From Planococcus maitriensis (GTDB lineage: Bacteria > Bacillota > Bacilli > Bacillales_A > Planococcaceae), in assembly GCF_003289925.1 (NCBI RefSeq), contig NZ_QLZQ01000008.1, positions 1 to 64,000 of the forward strand: a DNA stretch of 64,000 bases. The letters are read 5' to 3'. The notes under the pieces are model-generated. The model was not told where the DNA came from. It made no database searches and was given only the letters and a program-made list of their open reading frames with translations. The position numbers were made by a program, and so were the translations under genes. Each line of letters opens with the position of its first letter. The first letter of the stretch is position 1. Shown piece by piece: positions 46,289 to 54,926 of the stretch.

Positions 46289-46349
46289 ACCTAGGCGCCG
46301 CCGGAATTTCAGGAATTATTGATTATTTCAGTGCCTGTCCACTTTGTGA

Positions 46350-46355
46350 TATAAT
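46350..46355 (+). promoter_or_regulatory. Extended -10 promoter of murC
   Basis: TGATATAAT gives a consensus -10 with the TGn extension. The -35 region (TTCAGT, 17 bases upstream) is poor, as is common with extended -10 promoters. It lies 86 bases before murC. Confidence 0.6.
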
Positions 46356-46441
46356 CGGAGCATTGTGAAAAACCATCCAGCTATTGATTCCGCAAAGCGG
46401 TTTGACTAGACTAATTTTCCACTCCCACAGGAGGTTCATTT

Positions 46442-47755
46442 ATGACAGTATTACATTTTACGGGCATTAAAGGCTCTGGCATGAGCGCGCTGGCCCAAAT
46501 CATGCATGATATGGGCGAATCGGTTCAAGGCTCCGATATCGCGCAGCATTTCTTCACGGAAGAGCGGCTGCGGGAGAGAGGCATCTCCATTTTGCCTTTC
46601 GATCCCGAAAACATTTCGCAGGACATGACGATCGTCGCCGGGAATGCGTTTAACGACGAACATCCAGAGCTGGTCAAAGCCCGTGAAAGCGGCGCGACCA
46701 TCATCCGGTACCATCAATTCCTCGGGGATTTGATGAAGCAATATGTATCGGTCGCCATCACCGGGGCGCACGGTAAAACTTCGACGACCGGGCTTATGGC
46801 GCATGTACTGAACGGCTATAAGCCGGTCTCGTACTTGATCGGTGACGGAACGGGGTCGGGACAGGAAGAATCCCATTTCTTCGTAGCGGAAGCGTGTGAA
46901 TACCGCCGCCATTTCTTGGCGTATCACCCGGATTATGCGATCATGACCAATATCGATTTCGACCATCCCGATTATTTCGGCAGCATCGATGACGTCTTCA
47001 AGGCGTTCCAGGAAATGGCGCAGCAAGTGAAGAAATGCATCATCGCTTGTGGAGATGACGAATATTTGCAGCAAATCCAGGCGCCGGTACCGGTCGTCTA
47101 TTACGGGTTTGGCGAAGAAAACGACTTCCAGGCACGCAACATCGTCAAAACGACGGAAGGAACGACATTCGATGTCGTCATCCGCAATGAATTCTTCCAC
47201 ACGTTCACCATCCCGATGTACGGCGACCATGCAGTGCTGAATGCGCTTGCTGTCATTTCACTGTGCCAGTACGAAAGCATCCCAGCAGATATTATCCAGC
47301 GCCAATTCGAAAGCTATGAAGGCGTCAAGCGCCGCTTCACGGAGACTGTCATCGATGGCCGCGTGCTGATCGACGATTATGCCCATCATCCGACGGAGAT
47401 CCGCGCCACGCTGCAATCAGCCAGCCAAAAGTATCTGGAGCGAGAATTGGTGGCGATCTTCCAGCCACACACCTTCAGCCGCACACAAACCTTCCTCCAG
47501 GAATTCGCCGATTGCCTGCAGGAAGCAGACCATGTCTATTTATGCGATATTTTCGGCTCCGCCAGAGAAGAAGCAGGCACCCTGACCATCCGTGACCTTC
47601 AGGAAAAAATCGAAGGAAGCCAGCTGCTGCAACTGGAAGAGGTCGAAAAGTTAAATATCCATGAAAATGCAGTATATCTTTTCATGGGAGCTGGAGATGT
47701 AACGAAATTCCAGCAAGCTTATGAAGAAGTTCTGGCAATGCCTAAAAAAGCCTAA
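46442..47755 (+). CDS. murC: UDP-N-acetylmuramate-L-alanine ligase MurC
   Basis: A 437-residue Mur ligase that adds L-alanine to UDP-MurNAc in peptidoglycan synthesis. The N-terminal UDP-binding [17 protein letters not shown], the ATP P-loop [17 protein letters not shown] near residues 104-120, [12 protein letters not shown] and the C-terminal [10 protein letters not shown] and FQPHTFSRT blocks are complete. AGGAGG precedes the ATG. It stands alone between its own promoter and terminator. Confidence 0.97.
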   Translation: MTVLHFTGIKGSGMSALAQIMHDMGESVQGSDIAQHFFTEERLRERGISILPFDPENISQDMTIVAGNAFNDEHPELVKARESGATIIRYHQFLGDLMKQYVSVAITGAHGKTSTTGLMAHVLNGYKPVSYLIGDGTGSGQEESHFFVAEACEYRRHFLAYHPDYAIMTNIDFDHPDYFGSIDDVFKAFQEMAQQVKKCIIACGDDEYLQQIQAPVPVVYYGFGEENDFQARNIVKTTEGTTFDVVIRNEFFHTFTIPMYGDHAVLNALAVISLCQYESIPADIIQRQFESYEGVKRRFTETVIDGRVLIDDYAHHPTEIRATLQSASQKYLERELVAIFQPHTFSRTQTFLQEFADCLQEADHVYLCDIFGSAREEAGTLTIRDLQEKIEGSQLLQLEEVEKLNIHENAVYLFMGAGDVTKFQQAYEEVLAMPKKA

Positions 47756-47781
47756 CCATCTCACATGGTTAGGCTTTTTTT
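47745..47781 (+). terminator. Terminator of murC
   Basis: A fourteen-base-pair stem aaaagcctaaccat/atggttaggctttt is followed by T; the murC stop codon lies in the left arm. Confidence 0.92.
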
Positions 47782-47832
47782 CTATGGCATGTAAGACAGG
47801 CCGCAGAAATTGCAAAATGTATTGGGAGGCTG

Positions 47833-47861
47833 GCAGGCATTTGAAAGCTTTTGCCGAATAA
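47833..47861 (+). promoter_or_regulatory. Sigma-H-like promoter of ytxGHJ
   Basis: GCAGGCATT (47833) and CCGAATAA (47854), 12 bases apart, match the sigma-H consensus RnAGGAwww-N11/12-RnGAATww with one mismatch in each half. In B. subtilis the homologous operon is reported to be under both sigma-B and sigma-H. Confidence 0.55.
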
Positions 47862-47873
47862 TATTAGAGGCGT

Positions 47874-47899
47874 GTTTAAACCCTTATGGGGCAGGGTAG
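47874..47899 (+). promoter_or_regulatory. Sigma-B-like promoter of ytxGHJ
   Basis: A perfect GTTTAA -35 (47874) and GGGTAG -10 (47894) are 14 bases apart, eleven of twelve positions matching the sigma-B consensus. Transcription would begin near 47906, shortly before ytxG. Confidence 0.78.
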
Positions 47900-47943
47900 A
47901 AAACAGGTATACGAAATTTAATCAAACCGAAGGAGGAAACAGA

Positions 47944-48438
47944 ATGGATTGGTCAATCTTGCTTTACATTGCCGCGATTGTCGCCGCTGTTGGATTTTTA
48001 ATTCTATGCGTAGCGCTGGCGATGACCTTGAACTCACTCAAGAACACATTAAAAGAGGTTTCCGGAACTGTCTCAGGGCTGGAGAACCAATTGCAGGGAG
48101 TTACGTTGGAGACGACGAACCTATTGCATAAAACGAACGAACTCGCTGAAGACATCACGGTCAAATCAGAAAAATTGAACGGTGTTGTCGATGCAGTCAA
48201 AGGCGTCGGTAATTCAGTGACAGACCTGAACTCTACGGTGCGCCACATCACTTCACGCGTTGGTGTGCAAGTTGAGCAGAACGAAGACAAAATTGCCCAA
48301 GTTGTCCAGTGGAGCAATGTCGCGATGGGAATCGCAGACAAATGGAAAGAGCGCAAAGTTTACCAGACACGCAGCACAGAGCAATACACGCCGGTTCCTG
48401 GCCAAAAGAAATTGCCAGGCAGCAGCGACCAATATTAA
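47944..48438 (+). CDS. ytxG: DUF948 general-stress protein YtxG
   Basis: A 164-residue protein with an N-terminal membrane segment (ILLYIAAIVAAVGFLILCVALAM, about residues 5-27), then a coiled-coil-prone DUF948 region (residues 30-110) and a C-terminal polar tail. First gene of the ytxG-ytxH-ytxJ stress operon. AAGGAGG precedes the ATG; the frame is open further upstream, but earlier starts would lie within the promoter region. Its biochemical role is unknown. Confidence 0.92.
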   Translation: MDWSILLYIAAIVAAVGFLILCVALAMTLNSLKNTLKEVSGTVSGLENQLQGVTLETTNLLHKTNELAEDITVKSEKLNGVVDAVKGVGNSVTDLNSTVRHITSRVGVQVEQNEDKIAQVVQWSNVAMGIADKWKERKVYQTRSTEQYTPVPGQKKLPGSSDQY

Positions 48439-48474
48439 GATCATCAAATCTCGAACATAATGGAGGAATGGACA

Positions 48475-49320
48475 ATGGGAAAAAATAAAAACACCTATTC
48501 AAAACCTGATTATAACGAATCCCAATACAATGGCGAATACTATACGCAAGGCGGCAAGTACAGCGACCAAGGCGGACAGTACGAACAAAGCCAGTACGTA
48601 CCGCAATCATACGGTTCGTCAAGCCGCTATGACGACCTATACGATTACGAAGAATCGAATGGCGGATCAGGCTTCTTGACAGGGATGATCGTCGGCGGCC
48701 TTGTCGGGGCAGCAGCGGCTTTGTTCTTCGCACCTAAAGCAGGCAAGGAGCTTCAAGCTGACTTGAAGACGCAAGCCAATACCTTCAAGGAAAAGGCACA
48801 GCAGTCAAAAGAATCCGGCGATTCGAATGACGGCCCTGGATTCACGCAGCAATTGAAAGAGCAGTCGACGAAAGTAGTAGATAAAGTGAAGAACATGAAA
48901 GGCAGCAGCTCGCCGATGGATGACGGAACTGCTTCCTCCGAAGGCGAAGAAAGCGTTGAATTGCTGGAGACTGTGCAAAACAAAGTCGATAGCGGCGACA
49001 AAGCCGGAAACGATGCGTTTACGTCCACGGCGAATGCTTTGAAAGAAGCAGTCGAAGAAGTGAAGGAAGAAAACAAATCAAGCCATAACGATTCAAAAAC
49101 ATCGGCAGGAACGAATGCTTCTGCAAGCCTGCAAAGTTCGGCTGATTCAAAATCTTCCTCTAGCGCTAAAGGTTCTTCGGCATCACAGGGATCTTCAACT
49201 GCAAAAGGGTCTTCGAATTCCCAAGGGTCTTCAAATGCAAAAGGATCCTCTAATTCGCAAGGGTCTTCAAATGCAAAAGGATCTTCAAATCCACAAAGCA
49301 ATCAGAACAAAAAGAATTAA
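48475..49320 (+). CDS. ytxH: YtxH-domain protein with C-terminal repeats
   Basis: A 281-residue protein. The first 60 residues are Tyr/Gln/Ser/Gly-rich (GGKYSDQGGQYEQSQY). A single hydrophobic glycine-rich segment, GFLTGMIVGGLVGAAAALFFAPKAGKELQADL, at about residues 66-97 is the YtxH domain core. A charged coiled-coil-prone part follows, and the last 60 residues are a Ser/Gly/Asn repeat (see the repeat entry). It is much longer than the typical YtxH of about 150 residues. Start ATG 48475 is set by GGAGGA seven bases upstream. Second gene of the general-stress operon. Confidence 0.88.
   Translation: MGKNKNTYSKPDYNESQYNGEYYTQGGKYSDQGGQYEQSQYVPQSYGSSSRYDDLYDYEESNGGSGFLTGMIVGGLVGAAAALFFAPKAGKELQADLKTQANTFKEKAQQSKESGDSNDGPGFTQQLKEQSTKVVDKVKNMKGSSSPMDDGTASSEGEESVELLETVQNKVDSGDKAGNDAFTSTANALKEAVEEVKEENKSSHNDSKTSAGTNASASLQSSADSKSSSSAKGSSASQGSSTAKGSSNSQGSSNAKGSSNSQGSSNAKGSSNPQSNQNKKN
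49159..49299 (+). repeat. 36-bp in-frame tandem repeat in ytxH
   Basis: Almost four units of 36 bases encode SSNAKGSSNSQG-type blocks; the first unit is one codon short. The units are nearly identical at the DNA level, so slippage could change their number. Confidence 0.88.
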
Positions 49321-49337
49321 TTTTGGGAGCGGTTGAA

Positions 49338-49667
49338 ATGGAAAACTTTGTACATGTGAGAAACTTGGATGAGCTTAAGCAAGCGGTCGGCAATGAACAG
49401 CATTATTGGCTGTTCAAGCACAGCAGTACTTGCCCGGTCTCAGCAGGCGCATGGAAAGAATATTCAGAGTATGCATCATTGCATCCCCATCAATTATTCC
49501 TTTATCTCGTCGTCCAGGAAGACAGAGAGCTTTCGGCGGCAATCGAGGAAATAACAGGGGTTCGCCATGAATCTCCTCAACTCTTCCATTTTGCCAGCGA
49601 GCAAGTCGACTGGCATGCGAGCCATAACAAAATCAAAAGCAAAGCGATGAAGGAATTCATCGCTTAG
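49338..49667 (+). CDS. brxC: Monothiol bacilliredoxin BrxC (YtxJ)
   Basis: A 109-residue thioredoxin-fold protein with a single-cysteine active site, KHSSTCPVSAGA, near residues 29-40, characteristic of the YtxJ/BrxC family that removes bacillithiol from proteins. Only one cysteine is present. The presence of BrxC suggests that the organism makes bacillithiol. ATG 49338 has GGGAGCGG upstream; an in-frame TTG at 49323 would overlap the spacer. Third gene of the stress operon. Confidence 0.92.
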   Translation: MENFVHVRNLDELKQAVGNEQHYWLFKHSSTCPVSAGAWKEYSEYASLHPHQLFLYLVVQEDRELSAAIEEITGVRHESPQLFHFASEQVDWHASHNKIKSKAMKEFIA

Positions 49668-49690
49668 CCTTAACTACACGAATTGGGAAG

Positions 49691-49718
49691 GCGGATGGAT
49701 TCATTCCATCCGTTTTTT
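49691..49718 (+). terminator. Terminator of ytxG-ytxH-brxC
   Basis: The stem cggatgga/tccatccg with a five-base loop is followed by six T. Confidence 0.88.
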
Positions 49719-49828
49719 CATGGGAAAAAATATTTCTTGTGTCGGCACGATGCTGCGCCATATACGCATTTTTGGACTGATAATTTCTATGTAAACGCTT
49801 TAGCGCGTTGAATCGCTAAACAAATTCC

Positions 49829-49857
49829 GTGACTTTCCTGAATAGTTTGCTTATAAT
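49829..49857 (+). promoter_or_regulatory. Putative sigma-A promoter of aroA
   Basis: GTGACT at 49829 and a consensus TATAAT at 49852 are 17 bases apart, 62 bases before the start codon. Confidence 0.5.
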
Positions 49858-49918
49858 GGTCATATCGTGTTAATATGACACCTATTAAAAGCGTCACTCT
49901 TGAAAGGGGAAGTTGAGA

Positions 49919-51004
49919 ATGAGTCATACAGAATTGGAACAGCTTAGAGAACAAGTGGATGCAGTCAACCTGCAAATTCTTTCTCTTATCAATGAGAGAG
50001 CTTCCGTGATCCAGGAGATCGGGAAGATCAAGGAAAAGCAAGGTGCTACCAAGTACGATCCGTTGCGCGAGCGCCATATGCTGAATTTATTGAAAGACAA
50101 TAACAATGGGCCACTCGATCAAAAGACAGTTGACCATATCTTCAAGGAAATCTTCAAGTCTGCACTCGATATGCAAGAAGAGGATAGCCGCAAAGCACTT
50201 CTGGTTTCCCGTAAGAAAAAGGCGGAAGACACAATCGTTTCCGTTAATGGCGAAAACATTGGCGAAGGCGCACCATCCTTCATCTTCGGGCCTTGTGCTG
50301 TCGAATCCCAAGAGCAAGTCGATCAAGTGGCGCAGGCCATCAGCGAGAAAGGCTTGAAATTGATCCGGGGCGGGGCATACAAGCCGCGTACATCCCCATA
50401 CGATTTCCAGGGACTGGGATTGGAAGGCTTGAAGATGCTCAAAAAAGCGGCTGACCAATACAAATTGGGCGTGGTATCGGAGATTGTTACACCGCATCAT
50501 CTGGAAGAAGCTCTGGATTACGTGGATGTCGTCCAAGTCGGCGCACGCAATATGCAGAACTTCGAACTATTGAAAGCTGTTGGGCAGATCAACAAACCGG
50601 TACTATTGAAGCGCGGCATGTCTGCTACTGTCGATGAATTCATCAAAGCAGCAGAATACATCATCGCTAACGGAAACGACCAAATCATCCTCTGTGAGCG
50701 CGGCATCCGCACATATGAAAAAGCGACGCGCAACACGCTGGATATTTCCGCAGTGCCGATCTTGAAACAGGAAACACATTTGCCGGTCTTCGTGGATGTC
50801 ACGCATTCTACTGGCCGCCGCGATCTATTATTGCCTGCAGCCAAAGCGGCAATCGCTATTGGAGCCGATGGGGTCATGGCTGAGGTCCACCCGGATCCTG
50901 CAGTCGCACTCTCTGATGCACAACAGCAAATGAGCTTGCCGCAATTCGATGAATACTACGATTCATTGATGAAGTTCATGAAGCAGTATGAATTGAAAGT
51001 ATAA
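49919..51004 (+). CDS. aroA: Bifunctional chorismate mutase / DAHP synthase AroA
   Basis: A 361-residue fusion. Residues 1-90 form an AroQ chorismate mutase ([30 protein letters not shown]); the rest is a DAHP synthase of the KDO8PS-like type with [48 protein letters not shown] and [10 protein letters not shown]. It catalyses the first step of the shikimate pathway, with the mutase domain acting as chorismate/prephenate sensor. Its product feeds menF as well as aromatic amino acids. ATG 49919 follows AAAGGGGAAG. Confidence 0.97.
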   Translation: MSHTELEQLREQVDAVNLQILSLINERASVIQEIGKIKEKQGATKYDPLRERHMLNLLKDNNNGPLDQKTVDHIFKEIFKSALDMQEEDSRKALLVSRKKKAEDTIVSVNGENIGEGAPSFIFGPCAVESQEQVDQVAQAISEKGLKLIRGGAYKPRTSPYDFQGLGLEGLKMLKKAADQYKLGVVSEIVTPHHLEEALDYVDVVQVGARNMQNFELLKAVGQINKPVLLKRGMSATVDEFIKAAEYIIANGNDQIILCERGIRTYEKATRNTLDISAVPILKQETHLPVFVDVTHSTGRRDLLLPAAKAAIAIGADGVMAEVHPDPAVALSDAQQQMSLPQFDEYYDSLMKFMKQYELKV

Positions 51005-51006
51005 GC

Positions 51007-51036
51007 AAAAGCCGGACCCGTTCCGGCTTTTTTGTT
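51007..51036 (+). terminator. Terminator of aroA
   Basis: An aaagccgga/tccggcttt stem is followed by a T-rich tract, TTTGTTTTTT. Confidence 0.9.
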
Positions 51037-51136
51037 TTTTATGGAGAAGCAGCAGGAAAAGAAGGTGGAATAAGGCCGAAAGTTGGACAGTTTCATGAAC
51101 TTTCACGTTAAGCATTGCTGCAATACATAATAAGAG

Positions 51137-51166
51137 TTGATATTCATAAAGCGGTTATCGTATCAT
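51137..51166 (+). promoter_or_regulatory. Putative sigma-A promoter of ccpA
   Basis: TTGATA at 51137 and TATCAT at 51161 are 18 bases apart, 32 bases before the ccpA start codon. Confidence 0.5.
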
Positions 51167-51197
51167 TGAATGAAAGAATGGAACAGGAGGACGCAAA

Positions 51198-52196
51198 ATG
51201 ACCGTTACGATTTATGATGTGGCACGGGAAGCTAATGTTTCCATGGCTACCGTTTCCAGGGTAGTGAATGGCAACCAGAATGTAAAACCGGCCACAAGAA
51301 AAAAAGTGCTGAAAGTGATCGAAGAACTCGGCTATCGCCCGAATGCCGTAGCTCGCGGGTTGGCGAGCAAGAAAACTACAACGGTCGGCGTCGTTTTACC
51401 GGATATATCCAATAGTACGTATGCTGAACTGGCGCGGGGCATTGAAGATATCGCTACGATGTACCGCTACAATATCATCCTGTCCAATTCCGACCAGAAT
51501 CCGAACAAAGAGCTTCAATTGCTCGAAACGATGCTCGGCAAACAGGTGGATGGCATCGTCTTCATGAGCGATGTCATTTCAGATGAATTGCGCAAGGAAA
51601 TGGAGCGTTCCCCGACACCGATCGTATTGGCGGGATCAATCGATGATACAGCATCGATCGCTTCCGTTAACATCGATTATTATGCTGCTGCCTATGAAGC
51701 GGTGAAGAAATTCATCGACAGCGGGCATAAGAAGATCGCATATATTTCAGGCCCCTTATCGTCCGAGATCAATCGTGAACATAAGCTAAAAGCCTACCAG
51801 GATGCTTTGCAGGAAGCGGGCCTTGGCTATGACGAGCGCCTGGTCATCGAATGCAATAACACCTACGAGGAAGGGTTGGAAGCTGTGCGTGAACTGGAAG
51901 CGATTGAACCGACAGCTTATTTCGTCAGCAATGATGAAATGTCGATTGGCGTCATCCATGCAGTGGAAGCGCTCGGCAAACGGATTCCGGAAGACGTAGA
52001 AGTCATCACTTACGAAAACTCGAAGCTTGCCCGTATGGCCCGCCCGATGCTGACGGCTGTGGCATTGCCGCTATATGACATCGGTGCAGTATCGATGCGT
52101 TTGTTGACGAAATACATGAACAACGAGGAAATTGAAGAAAACCAAGTCGTGCTGCCTTACCGTCTGGAAGAGCGCCAGTCGACGAAACATCAATAG
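51198..52196 (+). CDS. ccpA: Catabolite control protein CcpA
   Basis: A LacI/GalR-family regulator of 332 residues. The N-terminal helix-turn-helix is [22 protein letters not shown], followed by the hinge helix [13 protein letters not shown] and a periplasmic-binding-fold core. It has the CcpA-type HPr-Ser46-P contact region ([25 protein letters not shown]). It governs carbon catabolite control by binding cre sites; one good candidate lies before scoAB. AGGAGGACG precedes the ATG. The aroA-ccpA-acu order matches B. subtilis, except that the motP/motS pair is not between ccpA and acuC. Confidence 0.96.
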   Translation: MTVTIYDVAREANVSMATVSRVVNGNQNVKPATRKKVLKVIEELGYRPNAVARGLASKKTTTVGVVLPDISNSTYAELARGIEDIATMYRYNIILSNSDQNPNKELQLLETMLGKQVDGIVFMSDVISDELRKEMERSPTPIVLAGSIDDTASIASVNIDYYAAAYEAVKKFIDSGHKKIAYISGPLSSEINREHKLKAYQDALQEAGLGYDERLVIECNNTYEEGLEAVRELEAIEPTAYFVSNDEMSIGVIHAVEALGKRIPEDVEVITYENSKLARMARPMLTAVALPLYDIGAVSMRLLTKYMNNEEIEENQVVLPYRLEERQSTKHQ

Positions 52197-52225
52197 ATGC
52201 TATTGGATATGCTTGCCCCATAGGA

Positions 52226-52279
52226 AACCGCCCTTGCTTCAGGATTGGATTCAATCCCGTCGCAAGGGCGGTTTTTTTA
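52226..52279 (+). terminator. Terminator of ccpA
   Basis: An outer stem aaccgcccttgc/gcaagggcggtt with an inner ggattg/caatcc stem is followed by seven T. Confidence 0.88.
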
Positions 52280-52318
52280 AAAAAAGCTGCGGAATATTCC
52301 GACTAAATAATGCGCGGT

Positions 52319-53473
52319 TTATTGATTGCGGATCATGTACAGCGCCTTATCGAGCATTTGCTGATTCTTTTCGGTGATTTCCGCTTTTCTTGGAATCGGC
52401 TTGTACATATTTTCGGGATCTTCCCATGTCTCGATCAAAGGGACAGGGGATTCAGGCTGCCAGCGCTTAAGCCATGCTTCAGGCAGTTTCCCGTGCGGCA
52501 AAGGCTGGCTGTTCATTTCCATCCACAGGAGCGACCAGGCACGCGGCACGACCCGCCAAATATCATAGCCGCCACCGCCGACTGCTACCCACTTGCCGTC
52601 GCAGAATTCATGAGCCAATTCATGTGCGATTTTGGGGATTTCCCGATAGATTTCCATTGTGCTGCTCAAATGTGTCAAGGGATCCAAATAATGGGCATCG
52701 GCGCCGTTCTGGCTTAAAATGACATCCGGCTTGAAATGTTCGACGATTTCACGCATGGCGGTCCGGTAAATCGCCAGGAATGATTCATCCTCCGTGAACG
52801 CATCGATCGGAAAATTGAATGAAGTGCCATAGCCTTGCCCGCTTCCGCGCTCGTTGATATTGCCGGTGCCAGGGAAGAGGTAGCGGCCTGTTTCATGGAT
52901 CGATACTGTGCACACATCAGGATCGTCATAGAAACACCATTGCACCCCGTCGCCGTGGTGGGCATCCGTATCGATATACAATACGCGTGCGCCATATTTC
53001 TCTTTCAAATAATGGATGGCTACAGAGCTGTCATTATAGATACAAAAGCCTGACGCTTTCCCGCGGAATCCGTGGTGCAAACCGCCCCCGAGGTTCAATG
53101 CATGCTCGGCTTTTCCTTCCATCACTTGATCGACCGCCGTCAAGGTGCCGCCGACTAAACGGGCACTCGCTTCGTGCATGTTTTCGAAAATCGGCGTATC
53201 TTCCGTGCCGATGCCATATCCTTCTCCCGCCTCCGGAGTGATTTCGCCCCGGCTCGCTTTCTTGACGATATCGATATAGCGCTGGTCGTGCGCAAGCAAT
53301 AATTCTTCATCTGTTGCAGTCCGTGCAGGCACAATCAAATCCTCTGGAAGTGCGTCCATTTCCCTGAGCAAATCAATGGTGAGAATGAGCCGTTTTTGGT
53401 TGAACGGATGCGTTTCAGAAAATTTATACCCCAATTGATCTTCTGAATAGATGAAGACGGCGTGTTTTTTCAT
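52319..53473 (-). CDS. acuC: Acetoin utilisation protein AcuC, histone-deacetylase-like
   Basis: A 384-residue zinc-dependent class I/II deacetylase homologue. Active-site residues are in NLGGGLHHGFRGKASGFCIYND (His-His pair), LYIDTDAHHGDGVQ (Asp, His ligands) and QNGADAHYLDPL. In B. subtilis AcuC removes the acetyl group that AcuA places on acetyl-CoA synthetase. ATG 53473 overlaps the acuB stop by four bases and gives the usual N-terminus; ATG 53494 is in frame but would add seven unusual residues. Confidence 0.95.
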   Translation of the reverse strand: MKKHAVFIYSEDQLGYKFSETHPFNQKRLILTIDLLREMDALPEDLIVPARTATDEELLLAHDQRYIDIVKKASRGEITPEAGEGYGIGTEDTPIFENMHEASARLVGGTLTAVDQVMEGKAEHALNLGGGLHHGFRGKASGFCIYNDSSVAIHYLKEKYGARVLYIDTDAHHGDGVQWCFYDDPDVCTVSIHETGRYLFPGTGNINERGSGQGYGTSFNFPIDAFTEDESFLAIYRTAMREIVEHFKPDVILSQNGADAHYLDPLTHLSSTMEIYREIPKIAHELAHEFCDGKWVAVGGGGYDIWRVVPRAWSLLWMEMNSQPLPHGKLPEAWLKRWQPESPVPLIETWEDPENMYKPIPRKAEITEKNQQMLDKALYMIRNQ

Positions 53474-54108
53474 TCCTGCATGAGATTCGGCCATAAGACA
53501 TCGAAACCTTCTTTTCGCAGATCTTCAATAATGGAAATGGGGTTCATCGTTTTGATGCGGAAAGCCAGAATCTTATTGGAATTGTCTTTCCGGTCGGGGT
53601 AGACAAGGACGCTCAATACATTGACTTTGTGCTCGTAGAACACTTTGCTTACTTCGTAGAGCGCGCCTGAACGATTCGGCACTTTGATTTCGATTTGGGA
53701 GCCGGGCTGGTGCGCGCCGGTCAATTCGATATACGTATACAAAAGATCGGTTTCCGTCAGAAAGCCGACGAGTTCGTTTTGGCTGACGACCGGCAAGCAG
53801 CCGATTTTATGTTCATAGAACACCAAAGCGATTTCTTCGACGAAATCCAGCGGGTGGGCGATGATCGGATTTGCTGTCATGATTTCCGAAACTTTCTTCT
53901 CGTAAGGATTCACTTTCGGCGTCACCGTGAACATCGAAGGCAGCGCATCTTTCAAGTCGCGGTCGGTCACGATGCCGACGACTTTCCCGTCATCGACGAT
54001 GGGAGCGTGGCGGATCCGTTTTTCTTCAAACAGGTCCAGCACATCCTGGACGGTCTGGTCTGAGCGCAGCGTGAAAACATCCTTCTTCATGATTTCTTCT
54101 ACTAGCAT
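53470..54108 (-). CDS. acuB: AcuB, CBS-pair and ACT domain protein
   Basis: A 212-residue protein with two CBS domains (about residues 1-60 and 75-130; RIRHAPIVDDGKVVGIVTDRDL, KIGCLPVVSQNELVGFLTETDLL) and a C-terminal ACT-like domain. CBS pairs sense adenine nucleotides, so AcuB may tell the acetylation switch about cell energy; that is inference. AAAGGGGTG precedes the ATG. It lies between acuA and acuC in one minus-strand operon. Confidence 0.94.
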   Translation of the reverse strand: MLVEEIMKKDVFTLRSDQTVQDVLDLFEEKRIRHAPIVDDGKVVGIVTDRDLKDALPSMFTVTPKVNPYEKKVSEIMTANPIIAHPLDFVEEIALVFYEHKIGCLPVVSQNELVGFLTETDLLYTYIELTGAHQPGSQIEIKVPNRSGALYEVSKVFYEHKVNVLSVLVYPDRKDNSNKILAFRIKTMNPISIIEDLRKEGFDVLWPNLMQE

Positions 54109-54127
54109 ATAAGCACCCCTTTAGTAA

Positions 54128-54760
54128 TCAGTACATATAGCGGTTCATGAAACGCAGCTGGTCGAACTTCTGGATCGACTCCGTATCGACGCGAGAACCG
54201 ATGCGCGCCATCAGCGTGTTGGCTGGATGCGAGCTGATTTCGGGATCATCCGTAGCGAAATATTCCAGCCCGCCAGCCTGCATCATCTTTTCCATGATTT
54301 TGCGGTATTCCCAGACGTTCAGCCCGGTTCCTTTTAAATCCCAATGCCAATAATATTCTGTCGTGATGACGATGAAGTCATTGAAGGCATCATCCATCAT
54401 CGAAACTTGGAGCAGTGCTTTGCCGACGCCGGCGCCGCGGTATTTAGGAATGACTTCAATCGCGCCGAGCTCGATCAAGTTTTCCATCTTCCCTTCGGAC
54501 CAGCGTTCGAGCGGGTCGGGATAGAGGTAGGTGACATAGCCGACAATGGTGTTCTGGTCGCGCGCAATCAGGATGCGCCCTTCCGGCAAATCCGCAATTT
54601 CCGTGATGGCTTTGTGCTGCTGTTCTGGAGGTCTGAAAGCGACCAAGTCTTCGTGGAAATCAAGTTCCTTCAATTCCTTCGATGGGACCGGCCCTTCTAT
54701 GACGAGGGGCCCGTGTTTCGTTTTCAATTCCATCGCATTATACGTCTTCTTATGTTCCAT
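54128..54760 (-). CDS. acuA: Protein acetyltransferase AcuA
   Basis: A GNAT-fold acetyltransferase of 210 residues, the same length as the B. subtilis enzyme. The acetyl-CoA site is in IEVIPKYRGAGVGKALLQ near residues 105-122. AcuA acetylates an active-site lysine of acetyl-CoA synthetase and so switches it off. The start MEHKKTYNAM at 54760 was chosen from the GGCGGTG site and the family N-terminus; a longer in-frame opening begins at 54793. The gene is divergent from its target acsA. Confidence 0.95.
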   Translation of the reverse strand: MEHKKTYNAMELKTKHGPLVIEGPVPSKELKELDFHEDLVAFRPPEQQHKAITEIADLPEGRILIARDQNTIVGYVTYLYPDPLERWSEGKMENLIELGAIEVIPKYRGAGVGKALLQVSMMDDAFNDFIVITTEYYWHWDLKGTGLNVWEYRKIMEKMMQAGGLEYFATDDPEISSHPANTLMARIGSRVDTESIQKFDQLRFMNRYMY

Positions 54761-54926
54761 CATTTCACCGCCTGTGGTTGCAATTAGCTTCATTATACAT
54801 GAAGGTCGTCAGGAAAAGAAAGTTGCTTGGGTAAATACACCGTATTTTCTAAAGAATTAAAATTATTAGCATTTCCCTTCCAGGTTGATGTAGAATATAG
54901 AGAAACAAAGGGAAAGGGTGATTTAT

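Noticed and set aside
51141-51156. Possible cre site in the ccpA promoter (ataaagcggttatcg)
   Set aside because: Half of the conserved positions fail to match the cre consensus.
54761-54926. cre site between acuA and acsA, expected from B. subtilis
   Set aside because: No sequence in this interval places CG in a context that fits the consensus.
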